Positions 28,470 through 40,087 of a stretch of DNA of 64,000 nucleotides are shown piece by piece. The position numbers were made by a program, and so were the translations under genes. Source of the stretch: Quillaja saponaria (taxonomy: Eukaryota; Streptophyta; Magnoliopsida; Fabales; Quillajaceae); assembly GCA_029379385.1 (NCBI GenBank), contig CM055617.1, forward strand, positions 372,001-436,000, given 5' to 3'. Every line of letters begins with the position of its first letter. Within the stretch, counting starts at the first letter, position 1. Under the pieces are notes generated by a model that did not search any database, was not told the DNA's origin, and worked only from the letters and a program-made list of their open reading frames with translations.

Positions 28470-29780
28470 AGGGAGATGTGTCACGCTACTCACCCTAATG
28501 CTTTTGAAATTGCTGGATCTTTTATATTATTGCAGGTATGGGCATAGGAGAGACTACTATTTCTCGCATAGAGAAAGGAGGCAGAAATTCAGTGGGATAA
28601 TCTTTGTCCTTTAGGCGCGAGATACGTAAATTTATTGGTTTCATGTCTTTGCTTATATTGTGAGAGCATTGATGACTTGTAATTGATATTTTTAATTACT
28701 TGCAAGTGGAGAGTGAAGTTTAAGGTAACACGGATCGGTCATAATGTGGTGTATTGGTATAGTGAGATGCTGGATAGGATGTCAGCAAAGCAGGTAATTA
28801 GAAGTTTATATTATATTCATGTACCATTTAACATATTTATGTTGCAATGTTTTATTTATTAAAACATTGACATTGTCTTTGGGTTGCAGTTCATACCATT
28901 ACCATATATTGCAAATGAGTTGAGGCACCTGATACCAAACTATTATTATCGAGACTAGCATATTTGGAGTGCTAAGGTACCCTTAATATGTTTTCATATT
29001 GTTGAGTATTAGAAAGTGGACAGAGTCATGCATCAGTTTGGCTATCAGCAACCAATACCAAAAAACCTTACTAACATAGAGGCCGATCAAAAATTACACA
29101 AACGTGATCTTCAAGGATGGGGCCTCACAGATTACCATTGGCTACATGCTAACCACTTAGCCATTTGGAGCATGAGATACCATCTGGTCCAGATAGGGGA
29201 GGTTGCATATGAGGTTGCACATGGTCATGCTACTCATACGCAAGAAAATAAAGAGTGGTACAAAAATATCAGCAGGATATATTTAACACTAGTTGGTCTT
29301 ATCCATGCTGCTGCTCTAGCTCTTTCCTGTTTTACTCATTCAGCATCATTATCTATGTCATCACAACGACGTAGATGCATTAGGACTGATGTCCCTGGAC
29401 GGTAAGCGTTTTATGGACGTGTTGATGCTGATGTCGGACTATCAAATATGTATATTCTGTCACCATCACATATATCTCTACCTCCATATGTAGCCAGTAC
29501 TTCAATTGTGTATCAGCATCTTATGTCGGACGTTGCACACCAATCAATTAAGTTTTTTAACTATTTCATACCGCAGGTGCCATACTTTCAGTATGGTAGT
29601 ACACTGGCATTATATGACAAGGGTATGGGTTCAGGTATGCAAGCTGCCGAAGGACTTAGCAATGCTGATGATATACCTCAGTGGAAAGATCCTGGTGACA
29701 CAGCTAATATACCACCTAGGCGGAACTCGGCAAGGACGAGGAGACCATGCCCATGTGGTACGGGGGGTCATTTTCAGTAA
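28470..29780 (+). pseudogene. Plant mobile domain (PMD, MAIN/PP7-long-like) pseudogene
   Basis: Pieces in order: 28470-28620, REMCHATHPNAFEIAGSF, then LLQVWA-stop-ER and PLGARYV; an exon from about 28708 containing TRIGHNVVWYW and LDRMSAKQ (donor at about 28793); an exon from about 28890 containing LPYIANELRHLIP, HIWSAKVPLICFHIVE and VDRVMHQFGYQQPIPKN; then a long tail ending in RRPCPCGTGGHF. This order matches the PMD found in MAIN, MAIL1-3 and 'serine/threonine phosphatase 7 long form' proteins and in many plant transposons. In-frame TAG codons at 28545, 28569, 28956 and 29010 disable it. The first replaces the invariant Trp of WAWE (TGG to TAG). The N-terminus was not found; the interval before 28470 is AT-rich filler. 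PMD genes are carried by Mutator and Gypsy elements and also exist as host genes that help silence repeats. Confidence 0.85.
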
Positions 29781-29829
29781 CCTGGATAGCCTGAAATCCC
29801 TATTCAAGTTTTAATTTTTTGTTCCTTAT

Positions 29830-31250
29830 GAAAGGAAAATTCTTTCCTAATTTTATTATAATTTAGTGTTTATTTCTTTTAGTGTTACTTGTAATGGGAA
29901 GAGTCTTCCTAATTTATAGTATTTATAATATGTACTCGATTAATATAAGTGTGCTATGTTAATTTTCAAATTATTTAATGTTTTTTCTTTTTACTGAATC
30001 ATTTCAAATAAGTTTATAAATTATACACTTTAAATTTAAAAATATCATAAATTCTAAAAATATATCATTGCACAATAATAATAATAATAATAAAATATCA
30101 TACATATAAATATAAAATTTATTATACATTTTAAATTTAAAAACATGCTCTATAAATTTAAAAACTATCATAAACTCTACAAAATATCATACACTCTAAA
30201 TATATTTTAGATTTATAAAATATCATACACTAGAAATTTATAAATTATCATACAATTTAAAATTAAAAAATATCATACACTATAAATATATAAATTAACA
30301 TACATTTAAAAATTTTACAAATATTATACACTTTAAAGTAAAAATTTATCATACTCATTAAAATTTAACTATATCATATACTTTATATTTAAAAAATATC
30401 ATGAAATTTAAAATTTCAAAATACCATAAACTTTAATAAAAAAAATTATGATACACTATAAATTTAAAAATTATCATATATTTTAAATTTTAAAAATTTC
30501 ATGCACTCAAAATTAAAAAATTATCATAAATTTTAAATTCTAAAATTATCAAATTAAAAAATTATCATAAACTTTAAATTTATAAAATATCATACACTAG
30601 AAATTTATAAATTATCATACATTTTAAAATTAAAAAAATATCATAACTATAAATATATAAATTAACATACATTTTAAAATTTTATAATTATTATACACCT
30701 TAAATTTAAAATTTATCATACTTATTAAAATTTAAATATATCATACACTAAATTTTTTTTAAAATATCAGACACTTTATATATAAAAAATATGATAAAAT
30801 TTAAAATTTAAAGTATCATAAATTATAATAAAAAAATTAGGATACACTATAAATTTAAATATTATTATACATTTTAAATTTTAAAAATTTCGTACACTCA
30901 AAATTAAAAAATTATCATAAATTTTAAATTCTAAAAATATCAAATTTAAAAGTTTAAAAATTATCATAAACTTTAAATGTATAAACAATATCATACACTA
31001 TATATTTTAAAATGAAACAATATCATACACTATAAATATATAATTTATCATACATTTTAAAATTTAATAATTATTATACACTTTAAATTTAAAATTTATC
31101 ATAAGTTTTAAAATTTAAATATATCATATATTTTAAATTAAAAAAATATCATACACTATAATAAAAAAATAAAATTCTCATACACTATAAAAATTCTCAT
31201 ACAAAAATCCATAAAAAGTTTGCAATTGGCCAAAAAAAAAAATAATAATA
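29830..31250. repeat. Degenerate AT-rich tandem array inside the MULE
   Basis: Dozens of imperfect copies of a unit of roughly 25-35 bp built around atcatacac(t) plus tttaaatttaaaa, spanning more than 1.1 kb. Unit boundaries drift, as expected for an old minisatellite. It ends in an (AAT)n run at about 31238-31260. No coding capacity. Confidence 0.8.
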
Positions 31251-32146
31251 ATAATAATAAAAAGGAAATGGGTCAAGCACTGAAACCGGTCTTTGAAAAT
31301 CTGATTTTAGGTTTATCATAAGTGGCCTGTGAGGGGACAATTCAAGGACTGAAACCGAATTTTTAAAATCCGGTTTCAGTGCTACTGTTTCATTTCGTCT
31401 TCTTCACAGATGTGGGTCCATGGACTTGTGTGATGGGCCCGTGCCCTGCTGATGTGGAGTGAGAAAATAAAATTTTTAAAATCCAGTGCCAATACTTACC
31501 CCATTTTGACTATTACATTACAAATCTTACCATATGGTCCAAAAGTCCTATAAATCCCCTCCCCTGAAATAATTTGCAAAGCATTCCAAGTTTCTGTAAT
31601 GAAATTGTTGGGCTTTACTTAGACCCGTGGTGGGCTTGATTATGGTCTAACTTATGGTTCAGCTGGTGCTCACTCTTACTGGGCAGGTATCTCTTGCCAG
31701 GCTGGTATGAAAAATTTCTATACCTAAAGGCAAACAAGAAAAACAATTGAAAACAAACAAAATTAATTTTCACTGAGCCAAATTATGTTTATTATGTTTT
31801 TTTTTATCTTATAAATTAGTATATAAGATATTAAAAATATATAATACAATTATTAATTTCATATAAAATTATGATGACTCACATGCATATAAACTCAAAC
31901 ATGTTAGAACACAAACAAACTCATCGATCCATGCAACTTAATTTAATAATTTAATAATTATTAACATTTTTATTTGGATATCTACATTTATAAAGGTCTC
32001 AAAAGTCATTATTTGAATTCTTACTTTATCAATGATGTAAGATTTAAAATAAATTTCTTTTAAAAAAAAAATATTAATATAAAACTATCCCGACCATGCA
32101 AAAATTCTTAGGTCCGCCTCTCTGAGAAATTCCTAGGGATTTCTAG

Positions 32147-32669
32147 TAGGGGTGTGCACGGGTCACTTCAGTCCGAGTAGTGATAAATTTTTGAACCGAA
32201 CCGAACCGAAAATAGGTATTACCCGAAATTACCCAAACCGAAAAAATATGACTAGTTCGGTTCGGGTATTCGGTTACCCGAAATTTATCAATATTTCACT
32301 AAAATTAATTTAAAAATTATATTTTTTTATTTTGAACCTCATACTTTTAAAATTCATTAGTTATTATAAAAAAAAACAAACATAATATATTAACATATTC
32401 AACACAAATAAAATTATAAATTATAAATTAATACAACAATATATTAAAAATAACAAAAAAAATAAAAAAAAATTATATATTTTGATTTTCGGGTAAGCAC
32501 GGATACCCGTGTGCACTCTATCTCACTACCCGTAATCAAACCGAAAATAACGAGTATTAAATTTAACTATCCGAACCAAACTGAATAAAAAAAATACCCG
32601 AATTTAACCGACCCAAACTACAAGTTCAGTTCGAATTTTCGGTTATACTAAATTCCTTGCACAACCCTA
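32147..32669. mobile_element. Small non-autonomous DNA element (hAT-like MITE)
   Basis: About 523 bp with imperfect inverted ends: taggggtgtgcacgg at the left and, on the other strand, tagggttgtgcaagg at the right. The 8 bp outside the ends (atttctag and gttcctag) match at 6 of 8 positions, in line with a hAT-type target duplication. Subterminal regions carry many accgaa/ttcggt motifs. AT-rich, with no coding capacity. Confidence 0.6.
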
Positions 32670-33117
32670 GTTCCTAGGTCCGCCCCTGGCCACAGTAATT
32701 TTAGAGTCAACGCTCGCGTCAGGATTGTTCTAAAAATGTGAGTATCCGCCAAACAGTAATAATTTTCTAAGCTAGTGATTTTAAATGTCAAAATAGTGTA
32801 TCAATTAGGAAACATTTTTAGTCTCTTAATCAGAGAGCAACATCTCAAGAAAAGTATTATACTCACTTTGTCATGAAGAACATTCTAAGCCCCAAACTAC
32901 GCAAAGACTGTAAAAACATCAACTACATGCATAGATGTTTCTTTTTTAAGGAAAAATAAATGCGCCACGACATTCCCTGGATGGCAGAATCATATAGTTA
33001 TGAACATAAACCAGGAGCAGAGGTGTGCAAGTTTTCAACAACAAAAACATTGTATCTCTATCGTTTTCCTCTTTTACTATTCCTCTCTGTTTGTGTAGGC
33101 ACCTTTCAGAGCTACTT

Positions 33118-34765
33118 TCAGGAACTACTTGCACTAGTTTCGAGGTGAGATGGTGTATACTTTTCCATGAGATTCGTGAGTTTTTTACCAAACTCTTCCT
33201 CCATCTGCAGCTCTTCCTGCCAGTGCCTCCGCTTCATGGAAGCTATATGCTCTTCATGATCTTTCATCAGCCTGTCTCTTTCAGCCACAAATTCTTCCAT
33301 TTCTTTATCTTGGAGCTTGATGAATTTTGAAATTTCATCAGCCCTACAGCCAAAGGAATGAAATGTCAGATTCCATAAAACGATCAACAGAGAGAAGTGA
33401 ATCTAATACTTCAGAACCACCCAAGTGATAATATTTAACATTAACCCAAAACTAAATTAAATTGAGCATGAACTAAATCATAGACATCTTTACCTGCGCT
33501 TATGTTCCTCAGCATTTGAAGGGTTGGCAGTTGATTCCTTCACCTTCTCACGTTCCTCCTGCTGCAGCCTCTCAAAGTTTTCTTCCTTAGCCTTTGTTGA
33601 ATCATGGATGAATGTGATTTGGTCCTTGAAAAATTGTTCTTGAGCGTACATCTGCATGTACATAAAACTTAGAACAGAAAACAAAAAAGATAGAAAACTA
33701 CGCAATAACCAAAAAAGAAAACATCCAGAAAGTAAGAATGAAGTGCAGTTGTGGACAAGATATAGTTTGTTTTTGAAAACATGACAATTCATGGGTCAAT
33801 TGTGGAAGAACATGACAATTCCAAATCAAATGACAGCAAATGGTACAACAGGTAAAAAGTGACAATTCATGGGTCAAAAAAACTTGATTCACAAACCTAG
33901 CTCATTTGTAGACATGCACAAACATCAGAAAAAGAGGAAATCAACCTTGGTTGACCAAAAGGAAAGCCAAAGAGTAATTTTCTTTGAATGCATTTTAGAA
34001 ATCATAAAGAGACTTTAAGATTTCTCAAGAGTACAAACTCATAAGCAGTAGTCCGTGAGAATGAAAACTGGTTAAATATACAACTTTCAATGACTATTAG
34101 CATGCCCAATATTAGATAACATAATGAAACATCAATCCAGATATATCTGAATCAAGAAATAAAAGGTACGCTAGTCAACAAATCAACTAGTGCAGTGCAC
34201 ACTATAAATTAGATAAGCATATCCAGCCCACTTGCTCATACAGCAAAGGAAAGATGTAAAGAACAAGTACAAACATGAAATATTATGAGTAATCAGTACT
34301 ACCTCCTCCTTGTTTTCTTCATGTTGCAGTTTGGTTCTTTGCCTCACAATACGATTTTCCTCCATTGTCTTCCGCAGCTTCGCACTCACAATACCAAAAG
34401 ATTCTTCGAGAGCCTTTTTATTTCTTTGTTCTTTTACCATCTTGTTTTTATACCAGAGAAGTTGCTGGTTGTCCTCGCTCATTTGCCGGATTTGCTTTAC
34501 AACCATATCCTGGTATGATCTCATCTCATATTTCAGCTTAGATTTGCCTAATCAATTTTTGAACCACAAAAGTTAGAGCATCTCTCTAATAATGCGTACT
34601 CAAAAGATTTAATTCAAGAAGCTGTAACCAGTAACATAGAAACAATCTGGCATAAGAAGTGAATGTATGTATGTGCAAATTCATTCTATTCAAGTTCATG
34701 CAGAAAAGAAAGAGGACATATAGAGGGGGGGGGGGGGGGGGGGGGGGGGAAGGGAGGGAGGGAGG

Positions 34766-34796
<31 letters not shown>

Positions 34797-36233
34797 CACC
34801 TTGTGAATGCTGGTTGAAAAAATCCAGGTCTTCTTTGACAGCCATGTAACCATAGAGCTGGCGCTTCCCCCCTGGAAGAAACAAATTGCGTCGACGATAC
34901 CAAGAATCTTTGTCAGTTCCTTGCTCTGCAAAATGCTTATGCAAGCGCTCAGCTTCCAGATATCCACTTGCTGAGGCCTCAAAGATCAAAACACTAACCC
35001 CGCGATGCCCCTTTGGACCATAAGAGTGCCGAGCCTTCAAAGCAGCATAGGGACTGAAGGAGTCGAGAAGCTCTTGATTACCCATACCTATCCACTGAAT
35101 ACAAAGAGGATAAAATCTGGAGTCAATATCTAGCAAGCTTCCAATACAAATGAATATGTTCAGACACAGACCAATTAGATCAAAAGAAAATATTAGCTTA
35201 ATCATTACTAGATGCATGTAAGAAGAAATGATCATACCTTGTCATTCTCGTCCTGTTCAAGCTGTGTATTTTGAATGATAACCATGGGTGGCCAAACTAT
35301 TTCATGATCTTTCTCCTCATCTTTTAAACCTTTCCATTTACCAAATACTTCACCAGCTGGAATAACTGAAGTTCCTCTCCTTCGCAGCTCCTCATCCAAA
35401 AGCTCAGCAAGTTCCCTATGGATTCTCACCCTGGTAGACCCTTTTGTTTTTGCATGAGTAATCAGGGGCTGCAGACCCTTGTACCAGTCAATAGAACCAG
35501 GCCCATTTTGGCAAGCAGGACAGTGCCACTGCCTTTCGGGCTCATTTATCTCCTCAACAGTCAGAGCATTCAAAACCTCAAAGAATTTTTGGAACCACCT
35601 GCTCTTCTTGCGAGTCTCGTGGCTCTTTTGACTACTGTCAGTATCATAGTCATCACTTAGTAGTTCATCGTCACTATCTTCCACAGCATCATAGTCATCC
35701 TCCTCACCATCATCAATAACACTGGTCTTATCAGGTGACTCTGGCTCATTTTTTTGCTGGCTACTTTCTACACCCTTGGACTGTGTTGAGCCATCCCTAG
35801 ATGACCAGTTCCATCCATGGTCCAGTGGAGGGCGAATTACAGGATTTGGGGCAACATTGCTGCTCCCCAGACCACCTGTATTTGGTAGGGGCCTAGCATT
35901 TCCTCTCCCAGCAGATCGCTTAGGGTCAGTGGTATGTGTTTTCCAGGGAATTCCAGAACCCCTTCCGGCTCCCCCTTGATTCCACATCCCTGGCTTTTGA
36001 GCCCCATCTGTATGGGGCCCTGCTCTAGGGTTAGAAACCTGAGAACCCCATGATTTTGCAGCACTGCTTCCAGCTCTGTTCTTTGACTTCCTGACATAAA
36101 CCTCCCATTCACCATCATCTTGTGCTGAATCCAGGTTGATGTCAGCAACATCATGACTCAACTTATCAATCTTGGAGTTAGATTCAGAAACAATTTTCCC
36201 CTTAGAAGTTCCTCCTCCTCTTCTTAAACTCAT
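33118..36233 (-). CDS. SGS3: SUPPRESSOR OF GENE SILENCING 3
   Basis: Minus-strand exons: 36233-35238, 35094-34800, 34547-34303, 33651-33494, 33343-33118. They sum to 1920 nt (639 residues); Arabidopsis SGS3 is 625. After a low-complexity Gly/Ser/Asp-rich N-terminal third comes the zf-XS zinc finger (WHCPACQNG...PLITHAKTK, about residue 235). Next is the XS dsRNA-binding domain (VWPPMVIIQNT to GYMAVKEDLDFFNQHSQG, about 300-420). A long coiled coil follows (QIRQMSEDNQQLLWYK, KEQRNKKALEESFGIV, FKDQITFIHD, RRHWQEELQMEEEF), ending NLMEKYTPSHLET. SGS3 stabilises cleaved RNA and works with RDR6 in cytoplasmic bodies to make dsRNA for tasiRNA and antiviral siRNA; the coiled coil mediates dimerisation. 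Upstream, a donor-like CGCAG|GTATT at about 37998 and an acceptor near 36250 suggest a 1.7-kb 5' UTR intron. Intron 2 starts with a simple-sequence block. Confidence 0.97.
34725..34797 (+). repeat. G25 plus (AGGG)n plus (GA)n block at the SGS3 intron 2 donor
   Basis: G25 (34725-34749), then aggg repeats (to about 34770), then (ga)n to about 34797, ending three bases from the exon edge at 34800. On the gene strand the donor reads gtgctctctctct and passes into CCCT repeats and poly-C. Confidence 0.95.
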
Positions 36234-38160
36234 CTTTGCAAGGCTTCTGGATTACTGTTATATTGTTGAAAAGTACTCAAAAGCTCATTGAACATATACA
36301 ACTTTTGTGATAAAACCAAATTCATGCTAGTCCTCAGATAGAATGCATCAGGAACCATTCTTTTGCTAAGGCCATAAGGTATAAGATAACATACTTCAAA
36401 GGAAAAGATTTTGATCATATTCGTAAACAACTCGCATAATAAGATAATTGAAACATGCATCTAAGTAGCATTTTAGCAACAACTACCACAACAAGCCTCA
36501 AGCCCATATATTTGGGGCAAACTTGCAAGCAAAAAATTGCATTTACAATTCTTTAGAGAAAACACCACAGACAATGAGAACAGTCATAACACCCATTATA
36601 ATCTCAAGACATTCTCCCCATCCACATATGCATGAGACAACAGTGGCTGGTGGCAGGTGGCCTTTTCAGCTAATTTAAAAATTCAACAAAAAGAAATGTA
36701 AAGCCATGCAGTTGCATAAGTCAGTTTAAGAGAACAAGTTTGTAAATGAAATAAATGAAATAGGAGAAATGAAATAATCCTTCACAAAGTGACAGACTAT
36801 AATAAAAGTCAGGCTCGGGCAAAAGGAGAAAAATAGATGACTACCAAGAATATCACATGGCATTATTTCTTTGGAGATTTAGACCTAAGGTCCTAAACAC
36901 AAAAGGCAAAGGTTTTCTTGGAGGAAGGATGTGGGCCTCTAGAAATACACCAAACACAATTTTTTTATAAAGGTTCTTAGAGAAACAAATAAAAATAAAA
37001 CATAAGTTCATTCATTCATAGAAAAGAATTGTTTATAGAAGCCAATGCCCAGGGAAGACTTTTTTTTACAGTAAACTCGAGAATATTTGTTTTAGGAACC
37101 TTCCCAGCTGAACAAGATGAGAAAATAAAATACTACTACTAATTTAGACACCACAAAAAAGCAACAAAAAAGAAAAAAAAAACCAAATAAAAGCCCAGGA
37201 TCATGACCTCCCTGAGTTCTCCTGATTTTGTTCTTGTAAGAATCAAGGTATTGAAAACACAATTGACAGTTTTATAATTTTCCATCATTCACGACACCCA
37301 AGATGAACGTAAAGTTTGTCCCCTTATAATTGACACAAATACCTAATGCCATACTTATTAATGCAATCGTCTCAATCTGCTGGATAAAATGAAGAAACAA
37401 CAAAGGGGAAAACAAAAACTACTAAATATCTACACGGCAAAGCACAAAATATTAAGGTCAAGTTTTCATTATTTTTCGTTTAGACCTCGACAACCAAACA
37501 AAGCCGAAAGGGGTCGCTGAAGGAATAGGACCATCCATAGAAAAGAAACACCAATGAATACAGCCAATGTTTCCAGTAAAAGGAAATAGAAAAAAAAAAC
37601 AACAACAACAACGATTGCACCGAAAATTAAAGACCAGAATAAAGCCGTAGAAGACGAAAGATTAATGTTCTTCTTCTGATCATGGCAACCAAACAGAAAT
37701 CAAAGACTGCTCAACGAAAAAGACGGCCATTCCTAAGAAAGAATGTACAAGAACCATCAACATATACAACAATGTCCCCAAGAAAATGAACATCGGCAAC
37801 AACGATTCACCGAAAGTGAGAACAATCTAACGACCTAGAAAAAGAAAAGTGAACAAGGAGAAGATATTTCCCCTCCGATTATCCGATTCTACTCAGCTTC
37901 TCGAAGGTGGAAAACATATCAGCTTCGAACAACGTAATGGAAGAGAAATCGGAACAGAGAAAACAATGGAGTGAGAAACAAGTTTGATAAAGGCAATACC
38001 TGCGAATCTGAAGCAAATGACAACGGAAAATGGACGATTTTGCCGGCTATTACCAGCGGTAAAGCCCCCGATGTGAGAGTGACAGAGCGGAGTGAGGAAG
38101 CTACAGACAGGCAGCGGAAAATGAGTGAACTCGAAGAAGTGGCAGTAAATATAATTATAG
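36234..38160 (-). other. Presumed SGS3 5' UTR intron and leader
   Basis: No coding sequence. The minus strand has a plausible donor at about 37998 (ttcgcag|gtattg) and an acceptor (atccag) at about 36250, 20 bases before the start codon. About 37999-38160 would then be the first, non-coding exon and core promoter. Inferred only from splice-like signals. Confidence 0.45.
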
Positions 38161-38225
38161 TCTAGCGGACCTCAAAACTTTATGGATTTTGATTTATTTG
38201 GTACAGTAAAAATATTTGGCAAAAT

Positions 38226-39008
38226 TAAAAATAACTCATACTTTTTTCCTTAAAATTCCAAATAAATCTTGCAATATATTTTCATCTACAACTCTTACTT
38301 TAAACTTTTTCTTTCAAATAAGTCCTAAATTTTATATTACCACATTTTATGTCATTTTTACTCTTATTTTAAATTTTAAATTTTAAATTTAAATAGTTAA
38401 GTAGACTAACTTTAAAAAAAAAAAACATTATTTAATTTAGAACAGTAAAATCTATTATTAATTAGTGAAAAAATAAAATTATTATATAATCATTAGTGAA
38501 AAATAAAAATAAAAATTTCTAAAAATTAATAAATAAATAAAACTCATTACCTCCTTCCATATTTTTCTCAAAAACATTTTTAAAAAAAATATTATTTTCA
38601 AATTCAAATTAAATTATTAATTTTTTTTCAAGACCAGAACTAAAGAAATAAATTTAAATTTATTTTTAAGAAAATTAACAAAGAACAAGTGATATATATA
38701 TCTAAATTTAATTAAAAAAAACATATTAAAGAGATAATGATCTTTAATTAATTTTTAAAATATTTATTCTTCTAATAACTATTAAATTATGAATTTCAAT
38801 TTTTTAAAATTAAATAATGTGTTTTTTAAAAAATTAGTCTACTTAATTAATATTAAAAACAAAAAAAGGGTAAAAATGTTATAAAAGTATTAATATAAAA
38901 TACATGACTTATTTGAAAAGAAAATTTAAACATAGGAGTTGTAGGTAATGAAAATATATTATAGGATTTATTTGAAATATCAAAAGAAAAGTATTACTTA
39001 TCCTTACT
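38226..39008. mobile_element. Foldback element / large MITE with ~230-bp arms
   Basis: 38226-38460 and 38775-39008 are inverted copies of each other. Matching landmarks include ccaaataaatc, aatatattttcat, tacaactc, tttcaaataagtc, ttaagtagactaa and cattatttaatttt. The loop is about 310 bp of AT-rich sequence. No transposase and no coding capacity. The outer edges fade gradually, and no target duplication was identified. A transcript across it would form a long hairpin. Confidence 0.8.
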
Positions 39009-39137
39009 TTTTTTAAATATTTATGAAAAAATTATATAATATTTTTGGTTATCCCCTCTAGTGAGTGGAAAATAGGAGACAGAAGATTTTTTTTATTTGG
39101 TAATTCAAATGAAAAGCGAGGTATTAATGAAAGCAAA

Positions 39138-39235
39138 AGACTTAGGCCTTAAGTTTCCATTTCCAATGAAGGAAGGTGATATTGATAGACTTAGGCCTTA
39201 AGTTTTGTATTTTCAATGAAGGAAGGTGACATTGG
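39138..39235. repeat. Tandem duplication, ~50 bp unit
   Basis: The segment gacttaggccttaagtttt through caatgaaggaaggtga occurs twice, side by side, with a few differences. It is non-coding. Confidence 0.85.
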
Positions 39236-39814
39236 GTTCGGATTAGGGTTATGGGAACATAAGAAATTATATATATGAGGAGAAATCAATTTGGCTCTAG
39301 CAATGATCTCTTATCATGTTGTATTTTAATGAGCCTCACTAAGTCCTTTTAAGATATGTAATATGATCAACTTATCACCCTCCATCTAGTCCACATTTGG
39401 CATGCACCATTTTCTCTTCCTATGCATCTTAAAAATTTATAAAATTCAACTTCCCAAATAAGCACTAGCAATAAGAGAGGCTCCCACTTTTTTTGATAAG
39501 TAGAGAGGCTCCACTCTTATTATACAAATCAAGGACATCTGAGTTTGCTACGGCTTAATATTTGATTTAGAATGTTACTAATTAGAGATTTTGGAAAGGG
39601 GTCAAAGGAAAGAAGAAGGCACGTGCATTTCCCATCAACTTAGTAAATGGAAGGTGCCAAATTCATTTTGAAGCATAATCTCACAAAGTTATTAAGGCAA
39701 AAACAACGAGGTTAAGTGAAATTTTTCCCTATAATTAACCAAACTCCTTAAGATTATCAATGAAAGTAAGTAATTTGTTTTTATACCAGAATTTCGCTTG
39801 TGTAATGGTTGATA

Positions 39815-40087
39815 AGAAGTTATTAAGGACTTTGCTAAGTAGTGGCTCAAATCCTTCTCACTCATTTGGTTCTTCAGCTGACTTAAAGTTATTTCAAAAA
39901 TTTGTCCCTGTTGGCTTAAGCTAAAGCGATCTCCCCATGTCATACGGTACTGTCTTAACAATGGAAACATATTTAGAACACTTGAAACAACTTGGTAAAG
40001 ATGTTACCAGGTTTCGCCCAGTTTCATCAAGAATTCCTCCAGCTGCTGAAGCATAGTTTACTCCTCTCAGAATGTTGCTGCTGTCAG
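39815..40087 (-). pseudogene. GDSL esterase/lipase fragment
   Basis: Minus strand. An exon piece at about 40087-40007 encodes DSSNILRGVNYASAAGGI followed by LDETGRNL, the family's block III region, and is followed by a gtaac donor. After a short intron, similarity resumes at about 39935 with GDRFSLSQQGQIFE, then LKNQMSEKDLSHYLAKSL, and stops at about 39815. The intron acceptor has lost its AG (atggggaga), the exons containing the GDS serine and the catalytic Asp/His are absent, and the sequence after AKSL is unrelated. This is a dead fragment of a secreted GDSL lipase gene. Confidence 0.8.

Larger units (their letters stand above)
26653..31548 (+). mobile_element. Mutator-like element (MULE) with long inverted termini
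   Basis: Inverted terminal repeats of about 200 bp pair 26653-26880 with 31330-31548. Both ends read inward as ..atatggtaagattt, aaaatggg(g/a)taagt, then a ggatttt block, ..tctc(g/a)ct(t/c)cacatca and cgggcccatca. Subterminal segments repeat the motif ctgaaaccg and its complement. Arms of this length and an AT-rich interior fit MULEs. No transposase was found, so it is non-autonomous; its only gene is the PMD pseudogene on the + strand. No clean 8-10 bp target duplication is visible. The interior flanks (27.3-28.4 kb and 29.8-31.2 kb) are extremely AT-rich. Confidence 0.7.
26585..32690. mobile_element. Possible outer hAT-like insertion (composite region)
   Basis: The left edge begins cagcggcggacccac. 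Two right-edge candidates, read on the minus strand, begin cagagaggcggacc (from 32124) and caggggcggacc (from 32688). Termini of the CAGGGGCGGA type are common on plant hAT-like non-autonomous elements. I could not find a matching 8-bp target duplication, so the boundaries and even the unity of this insertion are tentative. The Mutator-like element at 26653-31548 would lie inside it. Confidence 0.3.

Noticed and set aside
34586..35235. Extended frames running through the (GA)n/poly-G block in SGS3 intron 2
   Set aside because: The low-complexity SLSLSL/PPPP translation is repeat sequence after the donor at 34800.
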